A stretch of DNA of 50,188 nucleotides, from positions 1 through 50,188 of the forward strand of contig JAKPOQ010000014.1 in the NCBI GenBank assembly GCA_029547745.1, written 5' to 3'. The DNA is from Actinomycetes bacterium. GTDB taxonomy: Bacteria > Actinomycetota > Thermoleophilia > UBA2241. Each line of letters opens with the position of its first letter. Position 1 is the first letter of the stretch. Below are positions 31,181 through 42,530 of the stretch, piece by piece. A model generated the notes under the pieces. That model worked only from the letters and a program-made list of their open reading frames with translations. It had not been told where the DNA came from and searched no databases. Made by a program: the position numbers and the translations under genes.

Positions 31181-31224
31181 TCGCGTGACTTCAGTCTCCG
31201 GGTTCCGGAAAAGGAGCAGCAGAC

Positions 31225-32433
<1,209 letters not shown>

Positions 32434-32452
32434 GCCGATCCGGGGACGGAGC

Positions 32453-32490
32453 GGGCGTGTCGTGACGCCGTCGGCGCAAGCGACACGCCC
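32453..32490 (+). repeat. Long hairpin between tuf and rpsJ
   Basis: 10-bp arms GGGCGTGTCG (32453-32462) and CGACACGCCC (32481-32490) enclose a further CGCCG-T-CGGCG repeat. No T-run follows. It may partly terminate tuf transcripts or mark a processing site before the S10 operon. Confidence 0.5.
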
Positions 32491-32521
32491 GGCCACGTGA
32501 ACAGGGAGCGAGAGGGCGAGA

Positions 32522-32830
32522 GTGGCTCAGCAGAAGATCCGCATAAGGTTGAAGTCCTACGATCACGAGCTGGTCGACCGCAGCGCTCGATCCATCGTCG
32601 AGACGGCGCAGCGCAGCGGCGCGACCATCTCTGGTCCCGTGCCCCTGCCCACCGAGAAGAACGTGTACTGCGTCATCAAGAGCCCGTTCAAAGACAAGGA
32701 CTCGCGCGAGCACTTCGAGATCCGCACGCATAAGCGGCTCATCGACATCCATCAGCCGACGCCCAAGACGGTCGACCAGCTCATGCGTCTCGACCTTCCC
32801 GCCGGCGTCCACATCGAGATCAAGTTGTGA
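32522..32830 (+). CDS. rpsJ: 30S ribosomal protein S10
   Basis: 102 residues: [34 protein letters not shown] and [15 protein letters not shown] are all family signatures. S10 is also the NusE partner of NusB in antitermination. GTG start. Its stop overlaps the rplC start (GTGA), showing coupled translation. Confidence 0.98.
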   Translation: MAQQKIRIRLKSYDHELVDRSARSIVETAQRSGATISGPVPLPTEKNVYCVIKSPFKDKDSREHFEIRTHKRLIDIHQPTPKTVDQLMRLDLPAGVHIEIKL

Positions 32831-33453
32831 GCGAAGGCATGGTCGGCATCATCGGGAAGAAGGTCGGGATGACCCAACTGTTCGACGACGACGGCAACGT
32901 CGTCGCCGTGACGGTCATCCAGGCCGGTCCGTGTCCCGTGACGCAGGTGCGCACGCGCGAGAGGGACGGCTACGAGGCCGTGCAGCTCGCCTACGAGGAG
33001 TGCCGCGACAAGCACATCACCAAGGCCGAGCTCGGGCACCTCAAAAAGGCCGGATTGAAGCACGGCTTCCGCCACCTCGTCGAGTTCGACGAGCCGGGCG
33101 AGCTCAAAGTCGGCGACACCGTCACCGTCGAGATGTTCGAGGACGGCCAGGCGGTGAGCGTCATGGGGATGTCGAAGGGCAAGGGCTTCCAGGGGACCGT
33201 GCGGCGCCATCACTTCGGGCGGGGACCCGAATCGCACGGCTCGCACAACATCCGTCAGCCGGGCTCCATCGGCGCTAGCGCATACCCCAGCCGCGTGTTC
33301 AAGGGCGTGCGCATGGGCGGCCACATGGGCTCCGGTCGCGTGACCCAGCAGGGGCTGCGCATCGTGCGCCGCGACGTCGAGAACAACCTGTTGCTCATCA
33401 AGGGCTCCGTCCCCGGCGCCAAGAACTCCGTCGTCGTCGTCAAGGGTAGGTAG
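32827..33453 (+). CDS. rplC: 50S ribosomal protein L3
   Basis: 208 residues: [40 protein letters not shown], and the central loop [14 protein letters not shown] that reaches the peptidyl-transferase centre. GTG start at 32827, overlapping rpsJ by 4 nt. Confidence 0.98.
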   Translation: MSEGMVGIIGKKVGMTQLFDDDGNVVAVTVIQAGPCPVTQVRTRERDGYEAVQLAYEECRDKHITKAELGHLKKAGLKHGFRHLVEFDEPGELKVGDTVTVEMFEDGQAVSVMGMSKGKGFQGTVRRHHFGRGPESHGSHNIRQPGSIGASAYPSRVFKGVRMGGHMGSGRVTQQGLRIVRRDVENNLLLIKGSVPGAKNSVVVVKGR

Positions 33454-33455
33454 TC

Positions 33456-34571
33456 GTGACTGCCGACGAGAGCAACAAGAAGATCGAGGAAGTCGCCCCG
33501 GCGACGCCTGGTGCGAACGAGGCTGCGCCCGAGAGCCCCGGGGCGGACGAGGCTGCGCCCAGGGCCGTGAAGGCGGCCAAGCCCCGCGCGGCGAGGCCGA
33601 AGCCGGCTGCGGCGAAGGCCGACAAGTCTGGGAAGGCCCTCAAGGCTGAGAAGCCGGCGGCCGAGAAGCCGGCGAAGCGCGCCGCCGGGGCGACGTCCAA
33701 GCCCCGCCGGACCGCCGCGAAGCCGAAGGCCGCCGAGAAGGCTGCCGAGACCGCCGCGACGAAGGGCGCCGAAGCTGTCGCCGAGAGCGTCGAGGCTGCG
33801 GCGCCGGCGGAGGCCGCGAGGCCGTCACGTCTGCGCCGCTCGCGCGCCGCAAGGAGCAAGGCCGAAGAACCTCAGCAGGCGGCGCCGCGCGCCAAGGCCG
33901 AGCGCCCGCCCAAGCCGAAGGTCGAACGCCCTGTCCACGAGCCGCGTCGCGGAACGCCGGGCAAGGCGACCGTGATCACCGCCGAGGGCGCGGAAGTCGA
34001 GAGCCGCGAACTGCCGGCGGCGCGCTTTGCCGTGCCCGCGGACGTCGCCGTCATGCACCTTGCCGTACGTGCCGAGCAGGCGGCGCGTCGCCGCGGCACG
34101 GCGTCGACCAAGACGCGCGGCGAGATCTCCGGTTCGACGGCGAAGCTGTTCCGCCAGAAGGGCACGGGACGCGCGCGGGCCGGGAGCATCAAGTCACCGG
34201 TGCGCACGGGCGGCGGCACCGTGTTCGGCCCCAAGCCGCGCAGCTACGACATCAAGGTGAACCGCAAGGTCGCGAAGAAGGCGCTCGCCATGGCGCTCTC
34301 GAATCGCGCCGAGAACGGTCACGTGTTCGTGGCCGCCGGGCTCGATCTGAAGACGCCGAGCACGCGGCGCCTCAGCGAGGTGCTGGCCGCGATCGATTGC
34401 GCCGCGCCGGTGCTCGTCGTCACGCACGACGAGCCTGTGATCACGAAGTCCGTGCGCAACCTCTTCTATGCCGAGACGGCTGAGGTGGCTGCGCTGTCGA
34501 CCGAGCAGGTACTGCGCGCCCGGTCGCTGGTCCTTACCGAGAAGGCGTTCGACGCCCTGAACCAGGCGTAA
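33456..34571 (+). CDS. rplD: 50S ribosomal protein L4 with a long basic N-terminal extension
   Basis: 371 residues, against about 205 for ordinary L4. The L4 core occupies roughly residues 171-371 ([53 protein letters not shown]). Residues 1-170 are low complexity, rich in Ala, Lys, Pro, Glu and Arg, resembling histone H1 tails ([20 protein letters not shown]). The frame has no internal stop and GTG 33456 follows the rplC stop by 2 nt; no better start with a Shine-Dalgarno is evident near the core, so the extension is probably translated. Inference: an exposed tail on the ribosome surface binding rRNA or other nucleic acid. Confidence 0.95.
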   Translation: MTADESNKKIEEVAPATPGANEAAPESPGADEAAPRAVKAAKPRAARPKPAAAKADKSGKALKAEKPAAEKPAKRAAGATSKPRRTAAKPKAAEKAAETAATKGAEAVAESVEAAAPAEAARPSRLRRSRAARSKAEEPQQAAPRAKAERPPKPKVERPVHEPRRGTPGKATVITAEGAEVESRELPAARFAVPADVAVMHLAVRAEQAARRRGTASTKTRGEISGSTAKLFRQKGTGRARAGSIKSPVRTGGGTVFGPKPRSYDIKVNRKVAKKALAMALSNRAENGHVFVAAGLDLKTPSTRRLSEVLAAIDCAAPVLVVTHDEPVITKSVRNLFYAETAEVAALSTEQVLRARSLVLTEKAFDALNQA

Positions 34572-34574
34572 GAC

Positions 34575-34861
34575 ATGGTCGAAGCAGAGAAGATCATCCT
34601 CCGGCCCATCATCTCCGAGAAAAGCTACGCGAACATCGACCACAACAGGTACACGTTCGAGGTCGACCCGCGGGCGCACAAGACGATGATCGCCCAGGCG
34701 GTCGAACAGCTCTTCGACGTCAAGGTCGTCGCCGTGGCGACCGCGACCGTCCGGCCGAAGCCCAAGCGTCGGGGCTGGACGCGGGGTCGCACGGCCGGGT
34801 GGAAGAAGGCCGTCGTGCAACTCGCGCCCGGCGACAAGATCGAGTTCTTCGAGGGCAGGTA

Positions 34862-34862
<1 letters not shown>
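34575..34862 (+). CDS. rplW: 50S ribosomal protein L23
   Basis: 95 residues: [40 protein letters not shown] and [21 protein letters not shown]23 lines the exit tunnel rim and docks trigger factor and SRP. Its TAA stop overlaps the rplB ATG (TAATG). Confidence 0.97.
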
Positions 34863-35701
<839 letters not shown>

Positions 35702-35719
35702 GGCAGGAGGAGACGCCTC

Positions 35720-35998
35720 TTGAGCAGGTCAGCGAAGAAGGGACCGTTCGTGGACGAGCGCCTCATGCAGCGCATCGTCGCGATGAACGCCGCCGGTCAG
35801 AAGAAGATGGTCAAGACCTGGTCACGGGCCTCGACGGTGTTCCCCGAGATGGTGGGCCACACGATCGCCGTTCACGATGGGCGCAAGCACGTGCCCGTGT
35901 TCATCACCGAGTCGATGGTCGGTCACAAGCTCGGCGAGTTCGCTCTCACGCGGACGTTCCGCGGTCACGTCAAGGCCGACCGCTCGGCCAGAAGGTAA
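35720..35998 (+). CDS. rpsS: 30S ribosomal protein S19
   Basis: 92 residues beginning [19 protein letters not shown] and including [23 protein letters not shown] start at 35720 with AGGAGGAG upstream. S19 is in the 30S head near the A-site finger. Confidence 0.98.
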   Translation: MSRSAKKGPFVDERLMQRIVAMNAAGQKKMVKTWSRASTVFPEMVGHTIAVHDGRKHVPVFITESMVGHKLGEFALTRTFRGHVKADRSARR

Positions 35999-36005
35999 GA
36001 AGCTC

Positions 36006-36350
36006 ATGGCAGTCAGGGCACAGGCAAAGTACGTCCGCGTCACGCCGCGCAAGGCGCGCGAGGTCGTCGATCTGATCCGCGGCAAGTCGGTCCCCGATGC
36101 GCGCGACACGCTGTTCTTCGCCAACCGTGGGGCGGCCAAGGTCGTCGCCAAGGTCTTGGACAGCGCGGTCGCCAACGCCGAGAACAACAACGGCCTCTCC
36201 GCCGACGAGCTCGTCGTCAAGGAGGCGCGGGTGGACGAGGGTCCGACCCTCAAGCGTTGGCAGTTCCGTGCCTTGGGCAGGGTCAACCGTATCCGCAAGC
36301 GTACCAGTCACATCACCGTCGCCGTGGAGCAGAGGGAGGTCCGTTCCTAG
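36006..36350 (+). CDS. rplV: 50S ribosomal protein L22
   Basis: 114 residues from ATG 36006 ([20 protein letters not shown]). The frame is open upstream, but those codons overlap rps[16 protein letters not shown] is the beta-hairpin that lines the exit tunnel, the macrolide-linked region. The stop TAG shares its G with the rpsC GTG. Confidence 0.97.
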   Translation: MAVRAQAKYVRVTPRKAREVVDLIRGKSVPDARDTLFFANRGAAKVVAKVLDSAVANAENNNGLSADELVVKEARVDEGPTLKRWQFRALGRVNRIRKRTSHITVAVEQREVRS

Positions 36351-37321
36351 TGGGCCAGAAGGTGCATCCGGGCGGCTTCCGCGTCGGCGTCATCCACGAC
36401 TGGAAGTCACACTGGTATTCGGAGAAGGAGTTCAAGGAGTTCCTCGCGGAGGACGATGAGATCCGCTCCCACATCCTCCGCAAGCTCGCCCACGCGGGTC
36501 TGTCGCGGGTCATCATCCGCAAAGACCAGAACAACGTGACGATCGACATCCATACCGCGCGGCCGGGCATCGTGATCGGCAAGAGCGGGTCCGAGGTCGA
36601 CGCCCTGCGTCGCGAGATCCATGCCATGACCGGCAAGAACGTGCAGGTGAACATCCTCGAGGTCAAGCGCCCCGAGCTCGACGCCGTGCTCGTCGCGCAG
36701 TCCATCGCCGAGCAGCTCGAGAATCGCGTGAGCTTTCGCCGCGCCATGAAGCGCGCCCTGACGAGCGCCATGCGTTCGGGGGCCGCCGGCATGCGCGTGC
36801 GTTGCGGCGGCCGCCTCGGTGGCGCCGAGATGGCGCGCTCCGAGCACTACAGCGAGGGTCGCGTGCCGCTGCACACCCTGCGCGCCGACATCGACTACGG
36901 CTTCAAGGAAGCGCGCACCACGTTCGGCCGCATCGGTGTCAAGGTGTGGATCAACAAGGGCGAGATCCTTCCCGAAGGGTACCCGGTCGACGAGGCACGG
37001 GCGCGCCAGCAGGCCGACGAGGCGCGGCGCGACGACCGGCGCGAGCGCCGGCCGTCGCGCCGCGAGGGCGGTCCCGGGCGCGGTCCCGGCGGTCCCGGGC
37101 GCGGTCCCGGCGGCCCCGGGCGCGGTCCTGGCGGACGTGGCTCGGGCGCTCGCGGTCGCAGCCAGCGGCCGGGCGGGCGTGAGGGCGGCTTCGCTCAGCG
37201 GGCTGGAGCTCAGCTCCCGCCGCGCGACCGGCGGAGCGGCGCCAAGCCGGCGGCCGCCGAAGCTCCGTCGCCCGGCGCGGAGGCGCAGCCGGCGACGTCC
37301 AGCGAAGGCGCCGAGGCCTGA
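36350..37321 (+). CDS. rpsC: 30S ribosomal protein S3 with a Gly/Arg/Pro-rich C-terminal tail
   Basis: 323 residues; S3 is normally 210-250. The core (residues 1-215) has [14 protein letters not shown], the KH-domain loop [18 protein letters not shown] and [21 protein letters not shown]. It is followed by about 105 residues rich in Arg, Gly, Pro and Ala, including three tandem 7-residue units (GPGRGPG) coded by a 21-bp DNA repeat. S3 forms the mRNA entry tunnel and has helicase activity, so the tail is placed where RGG-like sequence could touch mRNA; that role is inference. GTG start overlaps rplV. Confidence 0.97.
   Translation: MGQKVHPGGFRVGVIHDWKSHWYSEKEFKEFLAEDDEIRSHILRKLAHAGLSRVIIRKDQNNVTIDIHTARPGIVIGKSGSEVDALRREIHAMTGKNVQVNILEVKRPELDAVLVAQSIAEQLENRVSFRRAMKRALTSAMRSGAAGMRVRCGGRLGGAEMARSEHYSEGRVPLHTLRADIDYGFKEARTTFGRIGVKVWINKGEILPEGYPVDEARARQQADEARRDDRRERRPSRREGGPGRGPGGPGRGPGGPGRGPGGRGSGARGRSQRPGGREGGFAQRAGAQLPPRDRRSGAKPAAAEAPSPGAEAQPATSSEGAEA
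37070..37132 (+). repeat. Three tandem 21-bp repeats in rpsC
   Basis: Units at 37070-37090, 37091-37111 and 37112-37132. The first two are identical; the third differs at two bases. They code GPGRGPG heptads in the S3 tail, so copy number could vary in frame. Confidence 0.9.
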
Positions 37322-37342
37322 GGCCAAGAGAGCAGGTAGACG

Positions 37343-37768
37343 ATGCTTCTTCCCAAGAGAGTCAAGCACCGCAAGCAGCAGCGCGGGCGCATGACCGGCG
37401 CCGCCAAGGGCGGCACCGACGTCGAGTTCGGCCAGTATGGCCTCAAGGCCCTCGAGCCGGGGTGGATCACGAACCGCCAGATCGAGGCCGCCCGCATCGC
37501 GATGACGCGATACATCAAGCGTGGCGGCAAGGTGTGGATCAACGTGTTCCCGCACAAGCCGGTGACGCGCAAGGCCGCCGAGACTCGCATGGGTGGCGGC
37601 AAGGGCTCGCCTGAGACGTGGGTCGCTGTGGTCAAGCCCGGCAAGGTGATGTTCGAGCTCGCCGGCGTGACAGAGCCCGTCGCCCGCGAAGCGATGCGGC
37701 TGGCGATGCACAAGTTGCCCATCAAGTGCAAGTTCGTGACGAGGGAGGGCGGTGTCGTTGAAGGCTGA
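37343..37768 (+). CDS. rplP: 50S ribosomal protein L16
   Basis: 141 residues: [39 protein letters not shown] and [19 protein letters not shown], containing the arginine-rich region near the A-site tRNA. Its 3' end overlaps the rpmC start by 11 nt. Confidence 0.98.
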   Translation: MLLPKRVKHRKQQRGRMTGAAKGGTDVEFGQYGLKALEPGWITNRQIEAARIAMTRYIKRGGKVWINVFPHKPVTRKAAETRMGGGKGSPETWVAVVKPGKVMFELAGVTEPVAREAMRLAMHKLPIKCKFVTREGGVVEG

Positions 37769-37967
37769 GCAGCTTCGCGAGCTTTCCGACGAAGAGCTCA
37801 TCACGCGCCTGCGCGACTCGCGCAAGGAGCTCTTCAACCTGCGCTTCCAGCATGCCACAGGACAGCTCGATGACCCGCACAGACTCAACTTGACACGGCG
37901 CGAGATCGCCCGGCTGCTCACCATCCAGGCCGAGCGCGTCCGGGCACGTGCCGCAGGAGAAGGCTGA
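37758..37967 (+). CDS. rpmC: 50S ribosomal protein L29
   Basis: 69 residues ([37 protein letters not shown]). I chose TTG 37758 over GTG 37752: L29 normally starts MKA, and AGGGAGG lies 9 nt before the TTG but only 3 nt before the GTG. L29 is beside L23 at the exit tunnel. The stop overlaps the rpsQ ATG (TGATG). Confidence 0.93.
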   Translation: MKAEQLRELSDEELITRLRDSRKELFNLRFQHATGQLDDPHRLNLTRREIARLLTIQAERVRARAAGEG

Positions 37968-38413
37968 TGGCGACGACCAGGAAGAGCGAGAGCGGCAAGC
38001 CCGCAGCCAAGCAGACGGCGGCGCGCAAGAGCGCGGCCGGCAAGCCGGCCGCCAAGAGGGCGGCGGCCAAGAAGCCCGCCGCCAAGTCCGCGACGGCCAA
38101 GGCGCCGGCCACGAAGGCCGCCACCAAGGCGAAGGCCAAGCCTGCGCGTCCCGCGCCCGCCAAGGTGCCGGGACGCAAGGAGCGCCGCGGCGTCGTCGTG
38201 AGCGACGCCATGGACAAGACCATCGTCGTGCGCATCGACACGGTGCAGAAGCACGAGCGCTACGGCAAGGTCGTGCGCCGGTCGAGCAAGCTGCATGCGC
38301 ACGATGAGCACAACGCCGCCGGTGTCGGCGACGTCGTACGGATCGTCGAGACGCGCCCGCTGAGCGCCACGAAGCGCTGGCGTCTGCTCGAGATCATCGA
38401 GAAGGCCAGGTAA
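37967..38413 (+). CDS. rpsQ: 30S ribosomal protein S17 with a basic N-terminal extension
   Basis: 148 residues; S17 is usually 80-90. The core starts near residue 65 ([56 protein letters not shown]). Residues 1-62 are a Lys/Ala/Pro-rich tail with [20 protein letters not shown]-type repeats, like that of L4. ATG 37967 overlaps the rpmC stop, so translation of the extension is well supported. S17 is a primary 16S binder; the tail's role is unknown. Confidence 0.96.
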   Translation: MATTRKSESGKPAAKQTAARKSAAGKPAAKRAAAKKPAAKSATAKAPATKAATKAKAKPARPAPAKVPGRKERRGVVVSDAMDKTIVVRIDTVQKHERYGKVVRRSSKLHAHDEHNAAGVGDVVRIVETRPLSATKRWRLLEIIEKAR

Positions 38414-38434
38414 GAGGGCGGGCAGAGGGACGGC

Positions 38435-38803
38435 ATGATCCAGGTTGAGTCGAGACTGAGGGTGGCCGACAACACAGGGGCCCGCGAGATCCTCTGTATC
38501 CGGATCCGCGGCGGGTCCAGGCGGCGCTACGCGACCGTCGGCGACATCATCGTCGGCACGGTGAAGCAGGCGACGCCGGGCGGCAGCGTGAAGAAGGGCG
38601 ACGTCGTGCGCGCCGTCGTCGTGCGGACGAAGAAGCAGTTCGGCCGCAAGGACGGCACGTACATCGCTTTCGACGAGAACGCAGCCGTGCTGATCGACAA
38701 CCAGGGGAACCCACGTGGGACCCGCATCTTCGGCCCGGTGGCGCGCGAGCTGCGCGAGAAGAACTTCATGAAGATCGTCTCGCTCGCGCCGGAGGTCCTC
38801 TGA
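38435..38803 (+). CDS. rplN: 50S ribosomal protein L14
   Basis: 122 residues: [40 protein letters not shown] and [23 protein letters not shown] are diagnostic. L14 is at the subunit interface and is the docking site of the silencing factor RsfS. Confidence 0.98.
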   Translation: MIQVESRLRVADNTGAREILCIRIRGGSRRRYATVGDIIVGTVKQATPGGSVKKGDVVRAVVVRTKKQFGRKDGTYIAFDENAAVLIDNQGNPRGTRIFGPVARELREKNFMKIVSLAPEVL

Positions 38804-38834
38804 GCCGCGCGGGCGGCAGGGAGCTGCACGAGAG

Positions 38835-39170
38835 ATGAGCAAGCTGAAGATCCACAAGGGCGACCAGGTGAAGATCCTGAGCGGCAAGGAGGCCGGCAAG
38901 ACCGGTAAGGTGCTGCGTGTCGACGTGGAGAAGGGCAGGGTGTACGTCGAGCGTCTCAACATGCTCAAGCGCCACACCAAGCCCAACCCGAAGAAGAACC
39001 CCCAGGGCGGCGTGATCGAACGCGAGGGTCCGCTGGATGCGTCCAACGTCATGGTCGTGTGCCCCGCCTGCGGGCAGCCCACTCGCGTCGGCTACCGTAT
39101 CCTCGAGGACGGCGGCAAGGTTCGTGTGTGCCGGCGGGCCAACTGCGGCAAGGACATCGACAAGGCGTGA
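38835..39170 (+). CDS. rplX: 50S ribosomal protein L24
   Basis: 111 residues: KOW motif [20 protein letters not shown] and [20 protein letters not shown]. The C-terminus has CPAC and CRRANC, a four-cysteine set that may bind zinc, as in several other L24 proteins. The stop overlaps an alternative GTG start of rplE. Confidence 0.97.
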   Translation: MSKLKIHKGDQVKILSGKEAGKTGKVLRVDVEKGRVYVERLNMLKRHTKPNPKKNPQGGVIEREGPLDASNVMVVCPACGQPTRVGYRILEDGGKVRVCRRANCGKDIDKA

Positions 39171-39175
39171 CGACG

Positions 39176-39718
39176 ATGGCGCGACTCAAAGACCAGTATC
39201 TGCAGCAGATCAGACCCGAGCTCATGGGAGAGTTCGGCTACCGCAACGTTATGGAAGTGCCGCGCGTGACCAAGGTGACCGTCAGCATGGGGGTCGGCGA
39301 GGCCAAGACCAACGCGAAGTTGCTTGACGACGCCGTCGAGGAGCTCGCCCTCATCACTGGTCAGCACCCTAGGATCAACAGGGCGCGCAAGTCGATCGCC
39401 GGGTTCAAGGTACGCGAGGGCATGGCCATCGGCTGCAGCGTGACGTTGCGCGGCGAGCGCATGTACGAGATGATCGACCGTCTCGTCTCGATCGCCCTGC
39501 CGCGCATCCGCGACTTCCGCGGCGTGTCGCCCGACCAGTTCGACGGCCGCGGCAACTTCGCCATGGGCGTGCGCGAGCAGACGATCTTCCCGGAGATCGA
39601 CTACGACTCGGTCGCTACGTTCCGGGGCTTGAACATCGTGATCACCACGACCGCGAAGACGGACGAGGAAGGGCGCGCCCTGCTGGCCAAGCTGGGCATG
39701 CCGTTCCGCTCGAACTAG
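39176..39718 (+). CDS. rplE: 50S ribosomal protein L5
   Basis: 180 residues from ATG 39176 ([20 protein letters not shown]); GTG 39167, overlapping the rplX stop, would add 3 residues. Family features: [36 protein letters not shown] and [19 protein letters not shown]5 binds 5S rRNA in the central protuberance. Confidence 0.97.
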   Translation: MARLKDQYLQQIRPELMGEFGYRNVMEVPRVTKVTVSMGVGEAKTNAKLLDDAVEELALITGQHPRINRARKSIAGFKVREGMAIGCSVTLRGERMYEMIDRLVSIALPRIRDFRGVSPDQFDGRGNFAMGVREQTIFPEIDYDSVATFRGLNIVITTTAKTDEEGRALLAKLGMPFRSN

Positions 39719-39731
39719 GAGCATCCAGGGT

Positions 39732-39917
39732 ATGGCGAAGACATCACTCGTCGTGAAGGCCGGCCGCAAGCAGCGCTACTCGACGCGCGAGTATCATCGC
39801 TGCGCCAGATGCGGACGTCCGCGCGCCTACTATCGCAAGTTCGGCCTCTGCCGCATCTGCCTGCGTGAGCTCGCCCATCAGGGCGTGATCCCGGGCCTGA
39901 CCAAGGCCAGTTGGTAA
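39732..39917 (+). CDS. rpsZ: 30S ribosomal protein S14, type Z
   Basis: 61 residues with C24/C27 and C40/C43, the zinc ribbon of the short C+ form of S14 ([23 protein letters not shown]). The short form in the spc operon fits Actinomycetota and Firmicutes. Confidence 0.98.
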   Translation: MAKTSLVVKAGRKQRYSTREYHRCARCGRPRAYYRKFGLCRICLRELAHQGVIPGLTKASW

Positions 39918-39930
39918 GGGGGCGAGGACC

Positions 39931-40329
39931 ATGTCGATGACCGATCCTATCGCCGACATGTTGACGCGCGTGCGCAACGCGAGTTCGGCGCGTCACGCGC
40001 AGGTCGAGATCCCGGCCTCGAAGATGAAGCTCGAGATCGCGCGCATCATGGCCGAGCAGGGCTACGTCGCGAAGTACGAGCTCAAGCCGGAAGAGCACGG
40101 CGACGTGATCGTGATCGACCTCAAGTACGGCAAGAACCGGGAACGCGTGATCTCGGGCATCAAGCGCGTGTCCAAGCCGGGGCGTCGCGTCTACGCTCGC
40201 AAGGATACGCTGCCCAAGGTCCTGGGCGGTCTCGGTACGGCGATCATCTCGACCTCCCGCGGCCTCGTGACGAGCGCCGAGGCCGGCAAGCTGGGCCTGG
40301 GCGGCGAGGTCATCTGCTTCATCTGGTAA
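39931..40329 (+). CDS. rpsH: 30S ribosomal protein S8
   Basis: 132 residues: [40 protein letters not shown] and C-terminal [12 protein letters not shown]8 binds the 16S central domain and in many bacteria represses the spc operon; no S8 target is obvious here. Confidence 0.98.
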   Translation: MSMTDPIADMLTRVRNASSARHAQVEIPASKMKLEIARIMAEQGYVAKYELKPEEHGDVIVIDLKYGKNRERVISGIKRVSKPGRRVYARKDTLPKVLGGLGTAIISTSRGLVTSAEAGKLGLGGEVICFIW

Positions 40330-40338
40330 GGAAGTCGA

Positions 40339-40872
40339 ATGTCGAGGATCGGAAGAGCACCAATCCCGCTTCCCGACGGCGTCGAGTTCACCTACGACGC
40401 CGCGGTAGTGACCGTGAAAGGCCCCAAGGGCGAACTGGCCCAGCGCGTGCCCCGCGAGATGCTGGTCGAGGTCAGCGACGGCGCCGTCGAGGTCAAGCGG
40501 CCCACCGACAGCTCCCAGCATCGTTCGTTGCACGGCCTCACGCGGACGCTCATCGCCAACATGGTCGAGGGCGTGACCAGGGGGTTCGAGAAGCGGCTCG
40601 AGATCGTCGGCGTCGGCTACCGCGCCGCTCTCAAGGGAAGGGCGCTGGAGCTGCAGGTCGGCTACAGTCACCCGGTGGTGATCGAGCCCCCGGAGCACGT
40701 CGAGTTCGAGACGCCGCAGACCACCGTCGTGGTCGTGAAGGGCATCGACAAACAGGTCGTGGGTGAGGTCGCGGCAAAGGTGCGCTCCATCCGGCCGCCC
40801 GAGCCCTACAAGGGCAAGGGCATCCGTTACGCCGGCGAGTACGTGCAGCGCAAGGTCGGCAAGCGGGCCTGA
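40339..40872 (+). CDS. rplF: 50S ribosomal protein L6
   Basis: 177 residues: MSRIGRAPIPLPDGVEF, LHGLTRTLIANMVEGVTRGF and the C-terminal PEPYKGKGIRYAGEYVQRKV. L6 lies near the sarcin-ricin loop. Confidence 0.98.
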   Translation: MSRIGRAPIPLPDGVEFTYDAAVVTVKGPKGELAQRVPREMLVEVSDGAVEVKRPTDSSQHRSLHGLTRTLIANMVEGVTRGFEKRLEIVGVGYRAALKGRALELQVGYSHPVVIEPPEHVEFETPQTTVVVVKGIDKQVVGEVAAKVRSIRPPEPYKGKGIRYAGEYVQRKVGKRA

Positions 40873-40906
40873 GCAAGTGAGATGAGGAAGAGGACCGGGT
40901 GAGACG

Positions 40907-41260
40907 ATGAGCGCACTGACCGTCAGAGAGGCGCGCGCCAGGCGCAAGAAGCGCATCCGCGGCAAGGTGAGCGGCACGAGCGCGCGGCCGCGCCTGTCGG
41001 TGTTCCGTTCGAACAAGGCCATTTATGCCCAGATCGTGGACGACACCGAAGGGCGGACGATCGCGGCCGCGCGCTCGGCCGAGGTCGCGGCCGCGGGTCT
41101 CGACAAGACGGCCGTGGCGCGCAAGGTGGGCGAGCTCATCGCTGCGCGGGCCAAAGAGAAGAACGTCGAGCGGGTCGTGTTCGACCGCTCCGGCTACCTG
41201 TACCACGGCCGCGTGAAGGCTCTTGCCGAGGGCGCCCGTGAGGGCGGCCTGGTGTTCTGA
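40907..41260 (+). CDS. rplR: 50S ribosomal protein L18
   Basis: 117 residues: [32 protein letters not shown] and [21 protein letters not shown]18 carries 5S rRNA with L5. The 34-bp gap after rplF is the usual spacing here. Confidence 0.98.
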   Translation: MSALTVREARARRKKRIRGKVSGTSARPRLSVFRSNKAIYAQIVDDTEGRTIAAARSAEVAAAGLDKTAVARKVGELIAARAKEKNVERVVFDRSGYLYHGRVKALAEGAREGGLVF

Positions 41261-41278
41261 CGAGGAGAAGAGGACCCG

Positions 41279-41833
41279 TTGGCTAGAGGATCATTCAGCG
41301 AAGGCAACGAGCTCAAGGAGCGCGTCGTCGACATCAACCGCGTCGCCAAGGTCGTGAAGGGCGGCCGGCGGTTCTCGTTCACCGCCCTCGTGGTCGTGGG
41401 CGACGAGAACGGGCACGTCGGCGCGGGCTACGGCAAGGCCCGCGAGGTGCCCCTCGCCATCCAGAAGGCGATCGAGGACGCCAAAAAGAACCTGTTCACG
41501 GTGTCGCGCTTCAACACGACCGTCACGCACCAGGTCATCGGCGAGTACGGCGCCGCGCGCGTCCTGCTCAAGCCGGCCGCCCCCGGCACCGGCGTCATCG
41601 CCGCCGGTGGCGTGCGCGCGGTGCTCGAGCTGGCCGGCGTACACGACATCCTCACGAAGTCGCTGGGCACGACCAACCCGATCAACCTCGTGCGCGCGAC
41701 GGTGCAGGGTCTGCAGTCACTGAAGACACCTGAGGGCGTCGCGCGCCTGCGCGGCATCCCGGTCGCCAAGGTCCTCGGCGGCGAACCCCGCGAAACGGTC
41801 GCCGAGACGACGCCGGTGGCGAGGGAGGCCTGA
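41279..41833 (+). CDS. rpsE: 30S ribosomal protein S5
   Basis: 184 residues from TTG 41279: [40 protein letters not shown] and [21 protein letters not shown]5 affects decoding accuracy; the spectinomycin loop region appears ordinary. Confidence 0.98.
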   Translation: MARGSFSEGNELKERVVDINRVAKVVKGGRRFSFTALVVVGDENGHVGAGYGKAREVPLAIQKAIEDAKKNLFTVSRFNTTVTHQVIGEYGAARVLLKPAAPGTGVIAAGGVRAVLELAGVHDILTKSLGTTNPINLVRATVQGLQSLKTPEGVARLRGIPVAKVLGGEPRETVAETTPVAREA

Positions 41834-41838
41834 GCGTC

Positions 41839-42030
41839 ATGGCCCAGCTTGAGATCACACAGACGAAGAGCGCGATCGGTCGGCTGCCGAAGCACCGCGG
41901 CACGCTGCGCGCTCTCGGCCTCCGGCGGATCGGCCATACCGTGGTGCACGAGGACACCCCCGTGATCCGCGGCATGGTGAATCAGGTCGCGCACCTCGTC
42001 GAGGTGCGCGAAGCGAAGAAGAAGTCGTGA
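41839..42030 (+). CDS. rpmD: 50S ribosomal protein L30
   Basis: 63 residues: [20 protein letters not shown] and [20 protein letters not shown]. It lies 5 nt after rpsE and 1 nt before rplO. Confidence 0.97.
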   Translation: MAQLEITQTKSAIGRLPKHRGTLRALGLRRIGHTVVHEDTPVIRGMVNQVAHLVEVREAKKKS

Positions 42031-42031
42031 C

Positions 42032-42508
42032 ATGAGCGAGATCGGACTCCATGACCTGCGCCCTAGACAGGGCTCGACGAAGGACGTCAAGCGACTCGGC
42101 CGCGGCAAGGGAAGCGGCCAGGGCAAGACCGCCGGCAGGGGTCACAAAGGCTCCAACGCCCGTTCGGGCGGCGGCGTCCGTCCCGGGTACGAGGGCGGCC
42201 AGATGCCCCTGTACATGCGGCTCGGCAAGCTCCGCGGGCCGCACATGAAGAAGAGCATGCCTATCGGCCCGTTCCGCACGTACGCGGCGCCGGTCAACGT
42301 CGGCCGCCTGGCGAAGGCCTTCGAGGCCGGCGCCGAGGTCACGCCGGAGGCGCTCGTCGAGAAGGGCATCGTGAAGAACACCCGGACGCCCATCAAGATC
42401 CTCGGCGGCGGCGACCTCGACAAGGCGCTCACGGTTCGCATGCACATGTTCTCGCGGACCGCTCAGGCCAAGATCGAGGCCGCCGGCGGCAAGGTCGTCC
42501 TGCTCTGA
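42032..42508 (+). CDS. rplO: 50S ribosomal protein L15
   Basis: 158 residues: LHDLRPRQGSTKDVKRLGRG, the Gly/Lys-rich GSGQGKTAGRGHKGSNARSG and GYEGGQMPLYMRLGKLRG. An early-binding 50S assembly protein. secY follows after 22 nt. Confidence 0.98.
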   Translation: MSEIGLHDLRPRQGSTKDVKRLGRGKGSGQGKTAGRGHKGSNARSGGGVRPGYEGGQMPLYMRLGKLRGPHMKKSMPIGPFRTYAAPVNVGRLAKAFEAGAEVTPEALVEKGIVKNTRTPIKILGGGDLDKALTVRMHMFSRTAQAKIEAAGGKVVLL

Positions 42509-42530
42509 GCGCGAAGCGGGGACCCAGGCC

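Noticed and set aside
36407-39082. 891-codon open frame opposite rpsC to rplX
   Set aside because: It crosses six ribosomal-protein genes on the opposite strand and has no recognisable content.
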